Below, piece after piece: positions 9,758 to 19,402 of a stretch of 64,000 nt of DNA (its first letter is position 1; each line of letters opens with the position of its first letter). This stretch comes from Corynebacterium stercoris (GTDB taxonomy: Bacteria > Actinomycetota > Actinomycetes > Mycobacteriales > Mycobacteriaceae). Where the stretch lies: positions 186,001 to 250,000 of the forward strand of contig NZ_JAMFTQ010000002.1 of the NCBI RefSeq assembly GCF_024160105.1, written 5' to 3'. Position numbers and translations under genes: made by a program. The notes beneath the pieces are model-generated. The model ran no database searches. It was not told the origin of the DNA and saw nothing but the letters and a program-made list of their open reading frames with translations.

Positions 9758-10708
9758 GTGACTAGCAACGAGCAGCGAGGCAAAGAAGCGCTGGCGAACC
9801 TGGAGAAGGAGCTCGCCGCGCGCGACCGCAAGCGGAAGTCCAGCCCGTGGGTGGCGGCGGCGGCCTCGCTGGCCGTGATCGGCGCGCTCGGCGGCGGCAT
9901 CTACTTCCTGGCCAACCAGGGTTCGGACGAGAACGTCACCGCCTCTGAGGAAACCACCACCGCTGAAACCACTGCGCCGGAGGAGAGCGAGTTCGACCCG
10001 AACGAGTACGAGGCCCTCGCAACCCAGCGCACCGAGGCGCTGCCGCCGACCGTCTCCTGCGCCTACAACGAGGACGGCCGCGACGAGCACTTCGTGGGCC
10101 TGCCGCAGACGGAGGATGTCTCCACCGAGGGCACCGTCACCGTGGAGCTGGACACCTCCGCTGGCCCGATCGGTATGGAACTGGACCGCTCCGTGGCGCC
10201 GTGCACCGTCAACGCCATCGAGTACCTGGCTGCCGACGGCTACTTCAACGACACGGTGTGCCACCGCCTGACGACCGGCGACGGGCTTAAGGTGCTGCAG
10301 TGCGGCGACCCGTCCGGCACCGGCGCGGGCGGCCCGGGCTTCCAGTTCGCCAACGAGTACCCCACCGACGAGGCGCTCAAGAATGTCGACGACGCCGGCA
10401 TGCAGCTGCCGGAGGGCATCTCCGAGGAGGAGAAGGACCAGTACCGCGCAATGATGCTCCAGGGCGAGCCGAAGCGTTACGAGCGCGGCACGATCGCCAT
10501 GGCTAACGCCGGCGTGGGCACCAACGGCTCCCAGTTCTTCCTCAACTACGGCCCGTCCATCCTGCCGCCGCTGTACACCTACTTCGGCATGATCGACGAC
10601 ACCGGCCTGGCCACCCTCGACGCCATCGCGGCGGAGGGTGTCGAGGGTGGCGCTTCCGACGGCACCCCGGCCAAGGAAGTCCGGATCAACTCAGCAACGG
10701 TGCGTTAG
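9758..10708 (+). CDS. Membrane-anchored peptidyl-prolyl cis-trans isomerase (cyclophilin type)
   Basis: 316 aa from a GTG at 9758 preceded by GAGGAAAGAGG, which decides the start over an in-frame ATG at 9731. A basic N-terminus (RDRKRKSSPW) precedes one transmembrane helix, then a Thr/Glu-rich linker and a cyclophilin domain outside the cytoplasm. Cyclophilin signatures seen are VCHRLTTGDGL, MANAGVGTNGSQFFLNY and the C-terminal FGMIDD region. Two cysteines could form a disulfide. It probably helps fold secreted proteins. Its position between hisS and rel is, from memory, the usual one in corynebacteria. Confidence 0.93.
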   Translation: MTSNEQRGKEALANLEKELAARDRKRKSSPWVAAAASLAVIGALGGGIYFLANQGSDENVTASEETTTAETTAPEESEFDPNEYEALATQRTEALPPTVSCAYNEDGRDEHFVGLPQTEDVSTEGTVTVELDTSAGPIGMELDRSVAPCTVNAIEYLAADGYFNDTVCHRLTTGDGLKVLQCGDPSGTGAGGPGFQFANEYPTDEALKNVDDAGMQLPEGISEEEKDQYRAMMLQGEPKRYERGTIAMANAGVGTNGSQFFLNYGPSILPPLYTYFGMIDDTGLATLDAIAAEGVEGGASDGTPAKEVRINSATVR

Positions 10709-10761
10709 AGCTCGCGCTTACCGGCGTTCGCCGTTTAGCACGTGTGACAGAAGTTGCGCTA

Positions 10762-10790
10762 TTGCACTCCCTGTGCGCGGCCGTTAAGAT
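10762..10790 (+). promoter_or_regulatory. Promoter of the small secreted protein gene
   Basis: TTGCAC (10762-10767), a 17-bp spacer, and TAAGAT (10785-10790). This is a good housekeeping sigma-type match. It predicts a leader of about 36 nt before the ATG at 10833. Confidence 0.6.
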
Positions 10791-10832
10791 CACCAGCGTC
10801 ATCCAGACGTCCTCGAAAGATTGGATTTCCTC

Positions 10833-11090
10833 ATGCAGATCCGCAAGGGCCTCGTGGCTACCGCCACCGCTGCCGCAGTGCTCACCTCCGGCGTGACCGT
10901 CGCTGGCGCTCAGACTGTTAACACTGACGCCAAGACCGTCGCCACCCAGGACAACAAGTCCTCTTCCTCTTCCAACGACGGCAAGAAGATGACCGCCAAG
11001 GAGATCCAGGAGTGGATCGCCGTGGCTACCGCGCTCGTCGGCCTGCTGGGCACCCTCGCTTCCTTCGCATCCAAGTACCTGAAGCCGTAG
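10833..11090 (+). CDS. Small secreted protein with amphipathic C-terminal helix
   Basis: 85 aa from the ATG at 10833. A Sec signal peptide (MQIRKGLVATATAAAV... ending VAGA) precedes a mature peptide of about 60 residues. The mature part starts with a Thr/Ser/Lys/Asp-rich stretch and ends with a helix, KEIQEWIAVATALVGLLGTLASF, followed by SKYLKP. No enzyme motif is present. Short secreted helical proteins of corynebacteria include cell-envelope porins such as PorB, but similarity to those is not claimed here. It has its own promoter and terminator. Confidence 0.75.
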   Translation: MQIRKGLVATATAAAVLTSGVTVAGAQTVNTDAKTVATQDNKSSSSSNDGKKMTAKEIQEWIAVATALVGLLGTLASFASKYLKP

Positions 11091-11131
11091 CACGTTTGAG
11101 CCGGAGTGCGGCTCGAACCTGAGGAACGTCG

Positions 11132-11166
11132 ACCGCCCCTGCCTCTCACGAGGCGCGGGCGGTTTT
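11132..11166 (+). terminator. Rho-independent terminator after the small secreted protein
   Basis: CCGCCC (11133-11138) pairs with GGGCGG (11157-11162). An inner GCCTC/GAGGC stem closes a TCAC loop, and TTTT follows. Confidence 0.85.
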
Positions 11167-11197
11167 CTCGTTGGCAGGCCTTGGCTCGCTGAAGCAC

Positions 11198-11239
11198 AAG
11201 CGCCGCCCCTCCCCGGCGATGCGGGGTGAGGCGGCGCTT
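11198..11239. terminator. Hairpin between convergent genes
   Basis: Perfect 10-bp inverted repeat AAGCGCCGCC (11198-11207) / GGCGGCGCTT (11230-11239). It lies just past the 3' end of the minus-strand 5'-nucleotidase gene and could terminate that transcript. It lacks a clear U-tract. Confidence 0.6.
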
Positions 11240-11263
11240 GAACTATTTGGTTTGGCTACGTGA

Positions 11264-13453
11264 TTACCACTGCGCCATGATCAGGGAAGCAATCGGGAAG
11301 CCGCCTGCGGTGACCAGGAAGCCGCCGAGGCCGACAGCGATCAGCAGCGCAATCGCGGTACCGATGATGGTGCCGGCGATCACTTCGTTGGTGGAGGAAC
11401 CGGTTGCCTCGCCACCCGGAACAACGACGGAGCCGCCCTTGCCCTTGCCGACGGTGACCGGCATGGTGACCTTGGTGCCGGCGTCGGTGGTGATCTCGAG
11501 GGTCTGTGCGCCCTTCACGCCAGCCGGGATGTCCAGGGTGACGGTTGCGCGACCCTGCTCGCCGTAGCCCTTGTCGGCATCGGTGACGGTGTTGTCGACA
11601 TCAGCGGTGGCGGTGGCGTCGCCGACCTTCACGGTGACGGTCTTCGCCTGCGGCTCGCCCTCGGAGGAGTAGGACAGGGAGGACAGCTTGATCTCGTTCT
11701 TGCCAGCCTTCAGGCCGCCCGCCGGCAGCACCACGCCGACGTCCTTCTGGCCCTCGCGGACCTCGATGTTGTCAGCGTTAAGGTGGTCGATCAACGCCTG
11801 GGTGTCGTTGTAACCAATGTCCAGACGCTCGATGATCTTGGAGGGATCAAGGAAGTCATCGCCACCGTCCAGCAGGAAGGTGGAAGCTGCGAAAGTGTAC
11901 TCCTTATTTGGATCCAGGTTTGCACCGTTGATGGTGATGTTCTGGATGCGCTGGCCGCGAGCTGCCTCTGGGTTGTAGGTGTAGGCCACGTTGTCGGAGA
12001 GGCCCATGTCCAGGCGAGGACGGCCGGAGGAGGCAGTCTTCTCCTCAGTCTGCCACTGGTTCTCCAGCATCTCCTTGAGGGTGGAACCCTTGATCTTCGC
12101 GAAGGAGATGTCGTTGCCGAACGGCTGCACAGTAACGGCGTCCTTGTAGGTGATCTCGCCCTTCGGCAGGTCATCGCGCACGCCGCCTGCGTTCATGATG
12201 CCGAAGTCGATCTCGCGGCCCATGTACTTGGACAGGGACTGCACTGCGGACTGCGCGAGCATGTTGTTCGCGGTGGACTCGGTGCCGCGGTTAGAGCCGG
12301 CGGACGCGCCCGGGTTGGAGCCGCGTTTGAAGTCGGACTTGATGGTCGCGACAACCTGCTCGCCCAGCTCGTCAGCATTCTTCTTCGCTTCGGTGACGAT
12401 CTTCTCAACATTTACATTCGGGGTGATCTTGAGATCGGCCAGCTGAGAAGCGTCGATGAAGTTGTAGGTCGGCTTGCCAACAACCTTCTTTGCCTTCTTG
12501 TCGTACTGGAAGTCCATGTCAATGACGGTCTTGCCGTACTCCCAAGCCTGCGCGTAAGGAACCGGGGCATCCGCGTTCTCGTACACCACGTGAGAGTCAC
12601 CACCGAAAAGGAAGTCGACGTAGTCGGAGTCGAGCTTGTTCGCTCGCTCCTTCGCGTCATCGTGGATAAGCGCGATGACAACGTCTGCCTTGCCTGCGTC
12701 CTTGAGCGCCTTAGCTTCCTTGTTCACCCACTCAGCAGAATCCTTGATGTCCACCTCGGCGACGTTGGACGGCGCGGACTTCGTGACGGTGAGGTTCGAG
12801 GTGGTGCCGATCAGTGCAACCTTGACACCATCAACATCGACAATGTTGTAAGGGTTGACCTCGCGGGTGTCGGTGCCCTTCAAGAAGATGTTAGCGCCGA
12901 GCTGGGTCTGGTTCTTCCACTTGGTGTCATCGGCGGATGTGACGTTGTTGTGTTCAACGGCCGTCTCGCGCATGATGCGGCCGGTGATATCGGAGTAGCC
13001 CTGATCGAACTCGTGGTTGCCCACTGCGCTGCCGTGGGTGCCGATGGCCTGCAGGAAGTCCATCGTTGGCTGATCATTCTTGTTAATCAAGGATACGAAG
13101 CCGGAGCCACCCTGGTTGTCACCGGAGTTGGTAACAATGAGGTTCTCGTTCTGTGCACGCAGGTAGTCGATGATGCCAGCCACACGTGCCGCACCCATCT
13201 CGTCCCCCTTCTTCGGGGTTTCGACCTTTACGTCCTTGCCCTTATCGTCCTTCACCGCGTTGCCCGCAGCGTCCTTCTTGGTCGTCTTAGACGGCTTGTA
13301 TTCGAGGCGGCCGTGGAAGTCGGTGAAGTTCGCGACCTTAATGTCGACGATGTCCTTCTCGTCGGCGAACGCAACGGTGGTGCCGGAGAGGATGAGTGCG
13401 GTAGTGGTGGTGGTGGCGGCGACGAGGCTGCCTACGCGACGGAGATTGAACAC
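11264..13453 (-). CDS. Secreted, membrane-anchored 5'-nucleotidase / metallophosphoesterase (UshA-like)
   Basis: 729 aa from a GTG at 13453 with AAGGAG six bases upstream; a longer reading frame without support extends further. A signal peptide (FNLRRVGSLVAATTTTTALI, cleaved near VAFA) leads into a calcineurin-like domain with NFTDFHGR, NSGDNQGG and GNHEFDQG. A 5'-nucleotidase C-terminal domain, an Ig-like stretch and a C-terminal membrane helix (IAGTIIGTAIALLIAVGLGGF) follow. It should release phosphate and nucleosides from extracellular nucleotides or UDP-sugars. In C. glutamicum a homologous ushA belongs to the phosphate-starvation response; no operator is claimed here. Confidence 0.9.
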   Translation of the reverse strand: MFNLRRVGSLVAATTTTTALILSGTTVAFADEKDIVDIKVANFTDFHGRLEYKPSKTTKKDAAGNAVKDDKGKDVKVETPKKGDEMGAARVAGIIDYLRAQNENLIVTNSGDNQGGSGFVSLINKNDQPTMDFLQAIGTHGSAVGNHEFDQGYSDITGRIMRETAVEHNNVTSADDTKWKNQTQLGANIFLKGTDTREVNPYNIVDVDGVKVALIGTTSNLTVTKSAPSNVAEVDIKDSAEWVNKEAKALKDAGKADVVIALIHDDAKERANKLDSDYVDFLFGGDSHVVYENADAPVPYAQAWEYGKTVIDMDFQYDKKAKKVVGKPTYNFIDASQLADLKITPNVNVEKIVTEAKKNADELGEQVVATIKSDFKRGSNPGASAGSNRGTESTANNMLAQSAVQSLSKYMGREIDFGIMNAGGVRDDLPKGEITYKDAVTVQPFGNDISFAKIKGSTLKEMLENQWQTEEKTASSGRPRLDMGLSDNVAYTYNPEAARGQRIQNITINGANLDPNKEYTFAASTFLLDGGDDFLDPSKIIERLDIGYNDTQALIDHLNADNIEVREGQKDVGVVLPAGGLKAGKNEIKLSSLSYSSEGEPQAKTVTVKVGDATATADVDNTVTDADKGYGEQGRATVTLDIPAGVKGAQTLEITTDAGTKVTMPVTVGKGKGGSVVVPGGEATGSSTNEVIAGTIIGTAIALLIAVGLGGFLVTAGGFPIASLIMAQW

Positions 13454-13580
13454 GGAAAACTCCTTGGGGTGACAAACAGGTTCACCCAACTTTGTAACCG
13501 TGTTCCCAGCCACATGCAGACCCTTGCTAAGGAGATACCAGATTGAGCTGGGTCGCTAACCTGCAGGTCGAAAAGAATTC

Positions 13581-13610
13581 ACTTTATGGTTACTAAGTAT
13601 TCGTCTTCAA
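13581..13610 (-). promoter_or_regulatory. Putative promoter of the 5'-nucleotidase gene
   Basis: On the minus strand TTGAAG (13610-13605), an 18-bp spacer, then TAAAGT (13586-13581). The leader to the GTG at 13453 would be about 120 nt, which is long enough to carry regulation. Confidence 0.4.
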
Positions 13611-13629
13611 GCAAGCGTCCACTGTCGCG

Positions 13630-15909
13630 CTACGCAGTAACTCGGTAGATGTCGAAGACACCCTCAACGTTGCGCAGCTGGTTCATGATCTGCCCCAACT
13701 GCTTGATGTCGGACACCTCGATGGTCAGGCGCACCGTGGCCACGCGGTCGTCGCCCGCCTGGGAAGACAGCGCCAGGATCGGCAGCTTCTGCTCGGAAAG
13801 CGCCCCGGTGAGTTCCGCCAGCAGGCCGTTGCGGTCCAGTGCCTCAACCTGCAGGGTCGCGCGCGAGGCGCTGCCGGAACCGCTGGCGTTGGCCCATGCG
13901 ACATCGATCAGCCGCTCCGGCTCATCGCGGAGCTTCGCCGCGTTGGTGCAATCCGCGCGGTGGACGGACACTCCCCCGCCGCGGGTGACAAAGCCGAAGA
14001 TCTCGTCACCCGGCACCGGCTGGCAGCACTTCGCCAGCTTGGCCATCACGTCGGGGCTGCCCTGCACGAGCACGCCGGGGCCGTCGTGGCGCGAAGCGCG
14101 CTGGATAATCTCGGAGATCGGGGCGCGTGCCGCGAGGGCATCGACGGCGTCGTCCTCGTTGCCGAACATGTCGACCAGCAGTTTGCCCACGTGCTGCGCG
14201 GAGACGTTGCCCGCGCCGATGGCGGTGTAGAGCGCATCAACGTCCGGGTAGTGCAGCTGCGTCGCTACCCGACGCATGCTTTCTGCGGTGAACAGCCGGT
14301 GCATCGGCAGGCCGCCGCGCTGGACCTCTGCAGCGAGAGCATCGCGGCCCGCCTCCAGGTGCTCCTCGCGGCGCTCCTTGGCAAACCACTGGCGGATTTT
14401 CGCCTTCGCACGCGGCGAGACGATGAAGTCCTGCCAATCCCGCGACGGGCCGGCGTTCTGGTCCTTGGAGGTGAAGATCTCGACGCGGTCGCCGGACTTC
14501 AGCTCGGATTCGAGCGCGACCAGCTTGCCGTTCACCTTGGCGCCGATGCAGCGGTGGCCCACCTCGGTGTGAACTGCGTACGCGAAGTCGACCGGGGTCG
14601 ACCCAGCGGGCAAGTTCACCACGTCGCCCTTCGGGGTGAAGACGAAAATCTGCTGGCTGGTCAGGTCGTAGCGCAGAGAGTCGAGGAACTCGTTCGGATC
14701 GGCGGCTTCCTTCTGCCAGTCGAGCAGTTGGCGCATCCACGCCATCTGGTCCACCTCGGCCTGGTCGCCCTTGTGGGAACCCTTCGTCTCTTTGTAGCGC
14801 CAGTGCGCGGCCACGCCGAACTCTGCGTTGTAGTGCATCTCGTGCGTGCGCACCTGCACCTCGAGGGGGCGGCCCGTATCCGTCATCACCGTGGTGTGCA
14901 GCGATTGGTAGACACCGAAGCGCGGGTTGGACACGTAATCCTTGAAACGGCCCGGCATCGGCGAGTACAGCGCGTGGACAACGCCGATGGCCGCGTAGCA
15001 GTCGTGCACCGTGTCCACGAGGACGCGGATACCCACCAAGTCGAAGATCTCGTTGAAGTCGTGGCCGCGAACCACCATCTTTTGGTAAATGGACCAGTAG
15101 TGCTTCGGGCGGCCCATCACTTCGGCCTCGATGCCGTTGGCGCGCAGCTCGGCCTGGAGGTGGGTGGTGATCTCGTGCAGCGCGCGGTCGCGGGACGGGG
15201 CCCGGTCAGCCACCAGCCGGACAATCTCCTCGTACTTCTTCGGGTACAGGATGGCGAAGGCGAGGTCTTCGAGCTCCCACTTCACGCTCGCCATGCCCAG
15301 GCGGTGCGCGAGCGGAGCGATCACGTCGAGGGTTTCGCGCGCCTTCTTCGCCTGCTTCTCCGGCGGCAGAAAGCGCATCGTGCGCATGTTGTGCAGACGG
15401 TCGGCCACCTTGATCACCAGCACGCGGGGATCTTCGGCCATGGCCACGATCATCTTGCGGATGGTCTCCGCCTCGGCCGCCGCGCCGAGCGCCACCTTGT
15501 CCAGCTTGGTCACGCCGTTGACGAGGCGGGCCACCTCGGGACCGAATTCCTCGGTGAGCTGTTCCAGGCTGTAGTCGGTGTCCTCCACCGTGTCGTGGAG
15601 CAGCGCCGCTACCAGCGTGGTCGTGTCCATGCCCAGCTCGCCGCAAATTGTCGCGACGGACAGCGGGTGGGTGATGTAGGGGTCGCCGGATTTGCGGTAC
15701 ACGCCCTCGTGGAGCCGCTCCGCGGTCTCGTACGCCCGGTTCAGCAGCTCAACATCTGCTTTGGGGTGGTACTTGCGGTGGATCGACAGCAGCGGGTCCA
15801 GCACGGGGTTGGTGCGGGGACGGCCGCCGCCGGTCAGTGAGCGCGCGAGGCGCGCGGAAACACTCCGCACGCTGGGCCCTGAGCGCTTCACTGGTTTGTC
15901 GTGCGTCAC
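13630..15909 (-). CDS. rel: Bifunctional (p)ppGpp synthetase/hydrolase
   Basis: 759-aa long RSH protein from a GTG start with GGAGG six bases upstream. The hydrolase domain has the HD pair at 105-106 in [11 protein letters not shown], so hydrolase activity is expected. The synthetase domain ([11 protein letters not shown] region) follows, then a TGS domain ([17 protein letters not shown]) and a C-terminal ACT domain. It makes and degrades the stringent-response alarmone at the ribosome. It lies downstream of apt, an order common in Actinobacteria. Confidence 0.97.
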   Translation of the reverse strand: MTHDKPVKRSGPSVRSVSARLARSLTGGGRPRTNPVLDPLLSIHRKYHPKADVELLNRAYETAERLHEGVYRKSGDPYITHPLSVATICGELGMDTTTLVAALLHDTVEDTDYSLEQLTEEFGPEVARLVNGVTKLDKVALGAAAEAETIRKMIVAMAEDPRVLVIKVADRLHNMRTMRFLPPEKQAKKARETLDVIAPLAHRLGMASVKWELEDLAFAILYPKKYEEIVRLVADRAPSRDRALHEITTHLQAELRANGIEAEVMGRPKHYWSIYQKMVVRGHDFNEIFDLVGIRVLVDTVHDCYAAIGVVHALYSPMPGRFKDYVSNPRFGVYQSLHTTVMTDTGRPLEVQVRTHEMHYNAEFGVAAHWRYKETKGSHKGDQAEVDQMAWMRQLLDWQKEAADPNEFLDSLRYDLTSQQIFVFTPKGDVVNLPAGSTPVDFAYAVHTEVGHRCIGAKVNGKLVALESELKSGDRVEIFTSKDQNAGPSRDWQDFIVSPRAKAKIRQWFAKERREEHLEAGRDALAAEVQRGGLPMHRLFTAESMRRVATQLHYPDVDALYTAIGAGNVSAQHVGKLLVDMFGNEDDAVDALAARAPISEIIQRASRHDGPGVLVQGSPDVMAKLAKCCQPVPGDEIFGFVTRGGGVSVHRADCTNAAKLRDEPERLIDVAWANASGSGSASRATLQVEALDRNGLLAELTGALSEQKLPILALSSQAGDDRVATVRLTIEVSDIKQLGQIMNQLRNVEGVFDIYRVTA

Positions 15910-15986
15910 CGCGGGCCTCCGTTCACGGGTAGGAATCGAGCGTCGAAAAGCTGAAAGCTCAAGTGTACTGCGCCGCTCTCCGAGGT

Positions 15987-16529
15987 TTAGCCGAGGACCA
16001 CCAAGGGAACGTCGCCGAGCTTCTCGCGCCCGCCGAGGCCCTGGACCTCGAGGACCACGACGTAGCCGGCGACGGTGCCGCCGGCCTGCTCGATGAGGTC
16101 GGTGGCGGCGACGAGGGTGCCGCCGGTGGCCAGCACGTCGTCAACGAGCACAATTTTCTTGCCGCGGATGTCCACGCCGTTCGCCGGGATCTCGAGCGCG
16201 GCGGTGCTGTACTCGGTGGTGTATTCCTGGGTAATCACCGGCGGCGGGAGCTTGCCCTTCTTGCGGATCGCCAGGATGCCCAGGCCCATGTCGTACGCGA
16301 CCGCGGAGCCGAGGAGGAAGCCGCGTGCGTCGAGGCCGCCGATGAGGTCGGCACCCAGCTCCTCGCAGGCGCGGGCCATCTCCTCGATGACGGTGTGCAG
16401 GGCGGGACCGTCGGCGAGCACAGGCGTGAGGTCCTCGAAAAGCACACCCTCCTCCGGGAAATCGGGCACGCGGCGGATCTTCGCGTCGAGGGCTTCCTTG
16501 GCGGATGCGTACGGGGTGGTCTCAGGCAT
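15987..16529 (-). CDS. apt: Adenine phosphoribosyltransferase
   Basis: 180 aa from the ATG at 16529 ([11 protein letters not shown]), which has GAGGAAG upstream; a 16-residue longer reading lacks support. The PRPP-binding loop [13 protein letters not shown] is present, as are the [16 protein letters not shown] and [12 protein letters not shown] signatures. It salvages adenine to AMP. It sits between the substrate-binding lipoprotein gene and rel, separated by 37 and 77 bp. Confidence 0.97.
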   Translation of the reverse strand: MPETTPYASAKEALDAKIRRVPDFPEEGVLFEDLTPVLADGPALHTVIEEMARACEELGADLIGGLDARGFLLGSAVAYDMGLGILAIRKKGKLPPPVITQEYTTEYSTAALEIPANGVDIRGKKIVLVDDVLATGGTLVAATDLIEQAGGTVAGYVVVLEVQGLGGREKLGDVPLVVLG

Positions 16530-16566
16530 GGTGAGCTTCCTCGGAAGGTGTCGGGGGCTTGGCGGG

Positions 16567-18180
16567 CTACCGGGCATTGACGACGTCAGTATTAAACTGC
16601 CACCGGTTCATATTCCAACCGATGCCGGTAAGTCCCGTATACGGCACAACGTTACTCACGTTGCGGGCAATTGCGAACGTCACGGGTTGTGCCGTGAGCG
16701 GAATGGACGGCAGGACGTTCCACAAGAAGTGTTCCTGCGAGCGAATGATATCCAGGTCCTGGGGGCGGTTGTTTGCCGCCGGGTATTCAACCATCGGGTC
16801 GATCGGCCGCAGAATCGCGTCAGCTGTGCCCTCGGTTACGACTTCCTCGCCCCACTCCCCGATCTCCGTGCGCGGCAGGTCAGCGAGCGTCTTGCCCTCA
16901 CCGGCCACGTCGACGATGGTGACACCGGCCGGCTCGCAGCTCGCCCGCATCGACTCGACCATAGCGGCGTAGCGCGCATCCGGATACGGGTAGCCGACGC
17001 GCACTTCCATACCGGCGAGTGCGCTGGCTGCGGCGGTGTCCACGTCCATGTTCGCTTCCGCCGCCTCGCTGACCCGCTTGGCCAGCGGGTCATCGTGGCG
17101 GATCACGTGGTAGGGAGCCGCCGGCACCTCGATGCCGGCGGCATTGGAGGACGCGGCAGCTACAGCTCTCGGGTCCACGCAGCGCGACAGCGCCTTGCGG
17201 TTGGCCTGGTAGGACCACGTGCCCACCTCGGGGAAGGTGAGCACCTCCGTGAGCACACCCACAGACGTGTCCACATCGAGGCGGTTGCCCTCCGCGTTCG
17301 GGTCGTACCAGGGCTGCGACGCATCCCGCAGGTCGCCAACCATCAGCACACCCTCTTCGGCGAGCGTGTGCGTATCGACGGAGCCTGGCCACACCACCAG
17401 CTCCCGCTCAACCGGCGCGTCGCCGTAGTAAAACTCGTTGGCCTTCAGCGTCACTTCGCCGTGCTCGCCGACGCTGTCGATGACGTAGGGGCCGAAGGAC
17501 ACCTGCAGCTCGGGGTCGAACTGGTCTAGATCGAAGCCGGTGCGCCACACCTCGGCGATCGGGCGCAACTGCGCGAGCTCCTCGGACTGCAGCGCCGCCA
17601 CGAGGTCCTCGACCGTCATCCCGAGTTTGGCGGCCACGGCGTGGGCGGGGAGCACCGTGCCACCCTCGAAGAGGCCGCGCCAGCGCGCGCCACGGCCCTC
17701 CTCGAACACCAGGGTGAACTCCTTGCTGCCCGGGGTGCATTGCAGGTCCGCAGTGTCGTCGAAAAGTGGCATGTGGGAGCCAAACAACTCCGGGTTGGTG
17801 CCCGCCGTGAACGCCAGCAGGTAATCAGCGCAGGTAACGGGAGTGCCGTCGGAAAATACCGCATCCTCGGAGAGGGTGTAAATGACCCGGCTTTCCGTGC
17901 CAGGCAGCGCCTGCGTGCTCACCAGGTCCGTGTTCGGAATCCGCTGGCCTTCAGGCCCCGGAACGTACACGCCCGGGTAGAGGCGGCCCGCAAGCTTTTG
18001 CGCCTGCAGGGACGCGCCTTCAAGGGAACCGGCGTTGGTGGTGCGCAACTCGCCGGCAACCTGGTAGCCGGCGATTGGCTCGCTCTCCGGCTCTCTGCCC
18101 TCGCGCGGGCTGCACGCGGCGGATCCCGCCGCGAGGCTCAGCGCTGCGAGCGCACCTGCGACGCGCTTGAAAGTGTGCAC
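16567..18180 (-). CDS. dciAE: Orphan peptide-type substrate-binding lipoprotein (SBP_bac_5, DciAE-like)
   Basis: 537 aa from a GTG at 18180 with AGAAAGGA upstream. A lipoprotein signal peptide ends with the lipobox AAGSAAC, so the protein should be lipid-anchored outside the membrane. The rest resembles solute-binding proteins of oligopeptide ABC importers (family 5). No permease or ATPase gene is nearby. It lies between secF and apt, a position occupied in C. glutamicum by a gene I recall as dciAE. Import or a chaperone-like role next to SecDF are both possible; neither is shown. Confidence 0.8.
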   Translation of the reverse strand: MHTFKRVAGALAALSLAAGSAACSPREGREPESEPIAGYQVAGELRTTNAGSLEGASLQAQKLAGRLYPGVYVPGPEGQRIPNTDLVSTQALPGTESRVIYTLSEDAVFSDGTPVTCADYLLAFTAGTNPELFGSHMPLFDDTADLQCTPGSKEFTLVFEEGRGARWRGLFEGGTVLPAHAVAAKLGMTVEDLVAALQSEELAQLRPIAEVWRTGFDLDQFDPELQVSFGPYVIDSVGEHGEVTLKANEFYYGDAPVERELVVWPGSVDTHTLAEEGVLMVGDLRDASQPWYDPNAEGNRLDVDTSVGVLTEVLTFPEVGTWSYQANRKALSRCVDPRAVAAASSNAAGIEVPAAPYHVIRHDDPLAKRVSEAAEANMDVDTAAASALAGMEVRVGYPYPDARYAAMVESMRASCEPAGVTIVDVAGEGKTLADLPRTEIGEWGEEVVTEGTADAILRPIDPMVEYPAANNRPQDLDIIRSQEHFLWNVLPSIPLTAQPVTFAIARNVSNVVPYTGLTGIGWNMNRWQFNTDVVNAR

Positions 18181-18224
18181 GTGTGCCGTCCTTTCTTGCT
18201 TGGCTTGGCTTGGCTTCGGCGCGG

Positions 18225-19400
18225 CTAGCGCGCGTTCGGCCTCCACGTGGTCGTGCCGCCGCGGGACTCGAACTGGCCGGTGTGCGCGGCGCGCGCCGGA
18301 GCGCTGTGGGTGACCGGGGCGGTGACGGTGCGCTTCGGGGTGGCGGGCTCGCGATCGTCGTCAAGCTCGGTGCCCGCGGCCGCACGCTCGGCTCGGTAGG
18401 CGGCGACCTCCTCGTTGTGGCGCTTGTACTTGCCCTGGCGCTCGACGAGGGAGACCAGCAGGGGGGTTGCCAGGAAGAGCGAGGAGAAGATGCCCTCGAT
18501 CACGCCGATGAGCTGGATCAGAGCGAGGTCCTTCAGGGTGCCCACGCCGAGCATCCACACGGCAACCACCATGAGCGCGATGATCGGCAGCGCCGAGATC
18601 ACGGAGGTGGAGATGGAGCGCATCACGGTCTGGTTCAGAGCCAGGTTCGCTTCCTCCGCGTAGGTAGAGCGGCGCGAATCCAGCACGCCGGAGGTGTTCT
18701 CCTTCACCTTGTCGAAGACGATGACGGTGTCGTATATGGAGAAGGTCAGCACGGTGAGCAGACCGATGATCATTGCCGGGGTGACTTCCAGGCCGAGCAA
18801 GGCGTAGATGCCCATGATGACAACACCGTCGACAAGCAGCGCGAGCATGGCGGCGAGCGCCATTTCGCGCTGCAGGCGCAGTGCCACGTAAACGGCCGCG
18901 GCGATGAGGAAGACGCCCATTGCAAGCAGCATGCGTTTGGTGATGGTGTCGCCCCAGGACTCGGACACCGTCGAGTCACCGATGGCATCCGCGGTGGCGT
19001 TGCCCTCCGCGTCCTTCGGCTGGTACTCGTCGAAGATCGCCTGGCGCGCCATGTCGATCTGCTCCTGCGTGAGGTGCTGGGAGTTGATCTCCAGGGTGCG
19101 TGCATCGCCGGCGCCGACGATCTGTGTCAGCTCCGGGGTGACGCCGGTGGCCTCGATGAAGGTCTCCTCCACCTGCTCCGCGACGAGATCGCCCGCGGGC
19201 ATGGACATCTTGGTGCCGCCCTCGAAGTCGATGCCGAGGTTGAATCCGCGCAGCAGCATGGCCGCGATCGCGACCGCGAGGAACGCCAGCGTGATGCCGT
19301 ACCAGGTCTTGCGGCGCGACATGAAGTCGATCGCGCCCTCGCGCGTGTAGATCCGCTCCCAGCGGCCCGTGTCCACGGTGGTGTCAACTGCGGTAGTCAT
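18225..19400 (-). CDS. secF: Protein export membrane protein SecF
   Basis: 391-aa RND-type subunit of the SecDF complex, which uses the proton motive force to help late steps of Sec export. The first helix (WYGITLAFLAVAIAAMLL) is followed by the SecF motif LGIDFEGGTKM, a periplasmic-type loop and a C-terminal five-helix bundle with TVIVFDKVKEN. The C-terminus is basic, with a long polar tail. It starts 2 bp after secD and is clearly in one operon with it. Confidence 0.97.
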   Translation of the reverse strand: MTTAVDTTVDTGRWERIYTREGAIDFMSRRKTWYGITLAFLAVAIAAMLLRGFNLGIDFEGGTKMSMPAGDLVAEQVEETFIEATGVTPELTQIVGAGDARTLEINSQHLTQEQIDMARQAIFDEYQPKDAEGNATADAIGDSTVSESWGDTITKRMLLAMGVFLIAAAVYVALRLQREMALAAMLALLVDGVVIMGIYALLGLEVTPAMIIGLLTVLTFSIYDTVIVFDKVKENTSGVLDSRRSTYAEEANLALNQTVMRSISTSVISALPIIALMVVAVWMLGVGTLKDLALIQLIGVIEGIFSSLFLATPLLVSLVERQGKYKRHNEEVAAYRAERAAAGTELDDDREPATPKRTVTAPVTHSAPARAAHTGQFESRGGTTTWRPNAR

Positions 19401-19402
19401 GG

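Noticed and set aside
11783-15840. Long plus-strand open frames opposite the 5'-nucleotidase and rel genes
   Set aside because: Same reason: shadows of strong coding sequences, with biased composition and no domain.
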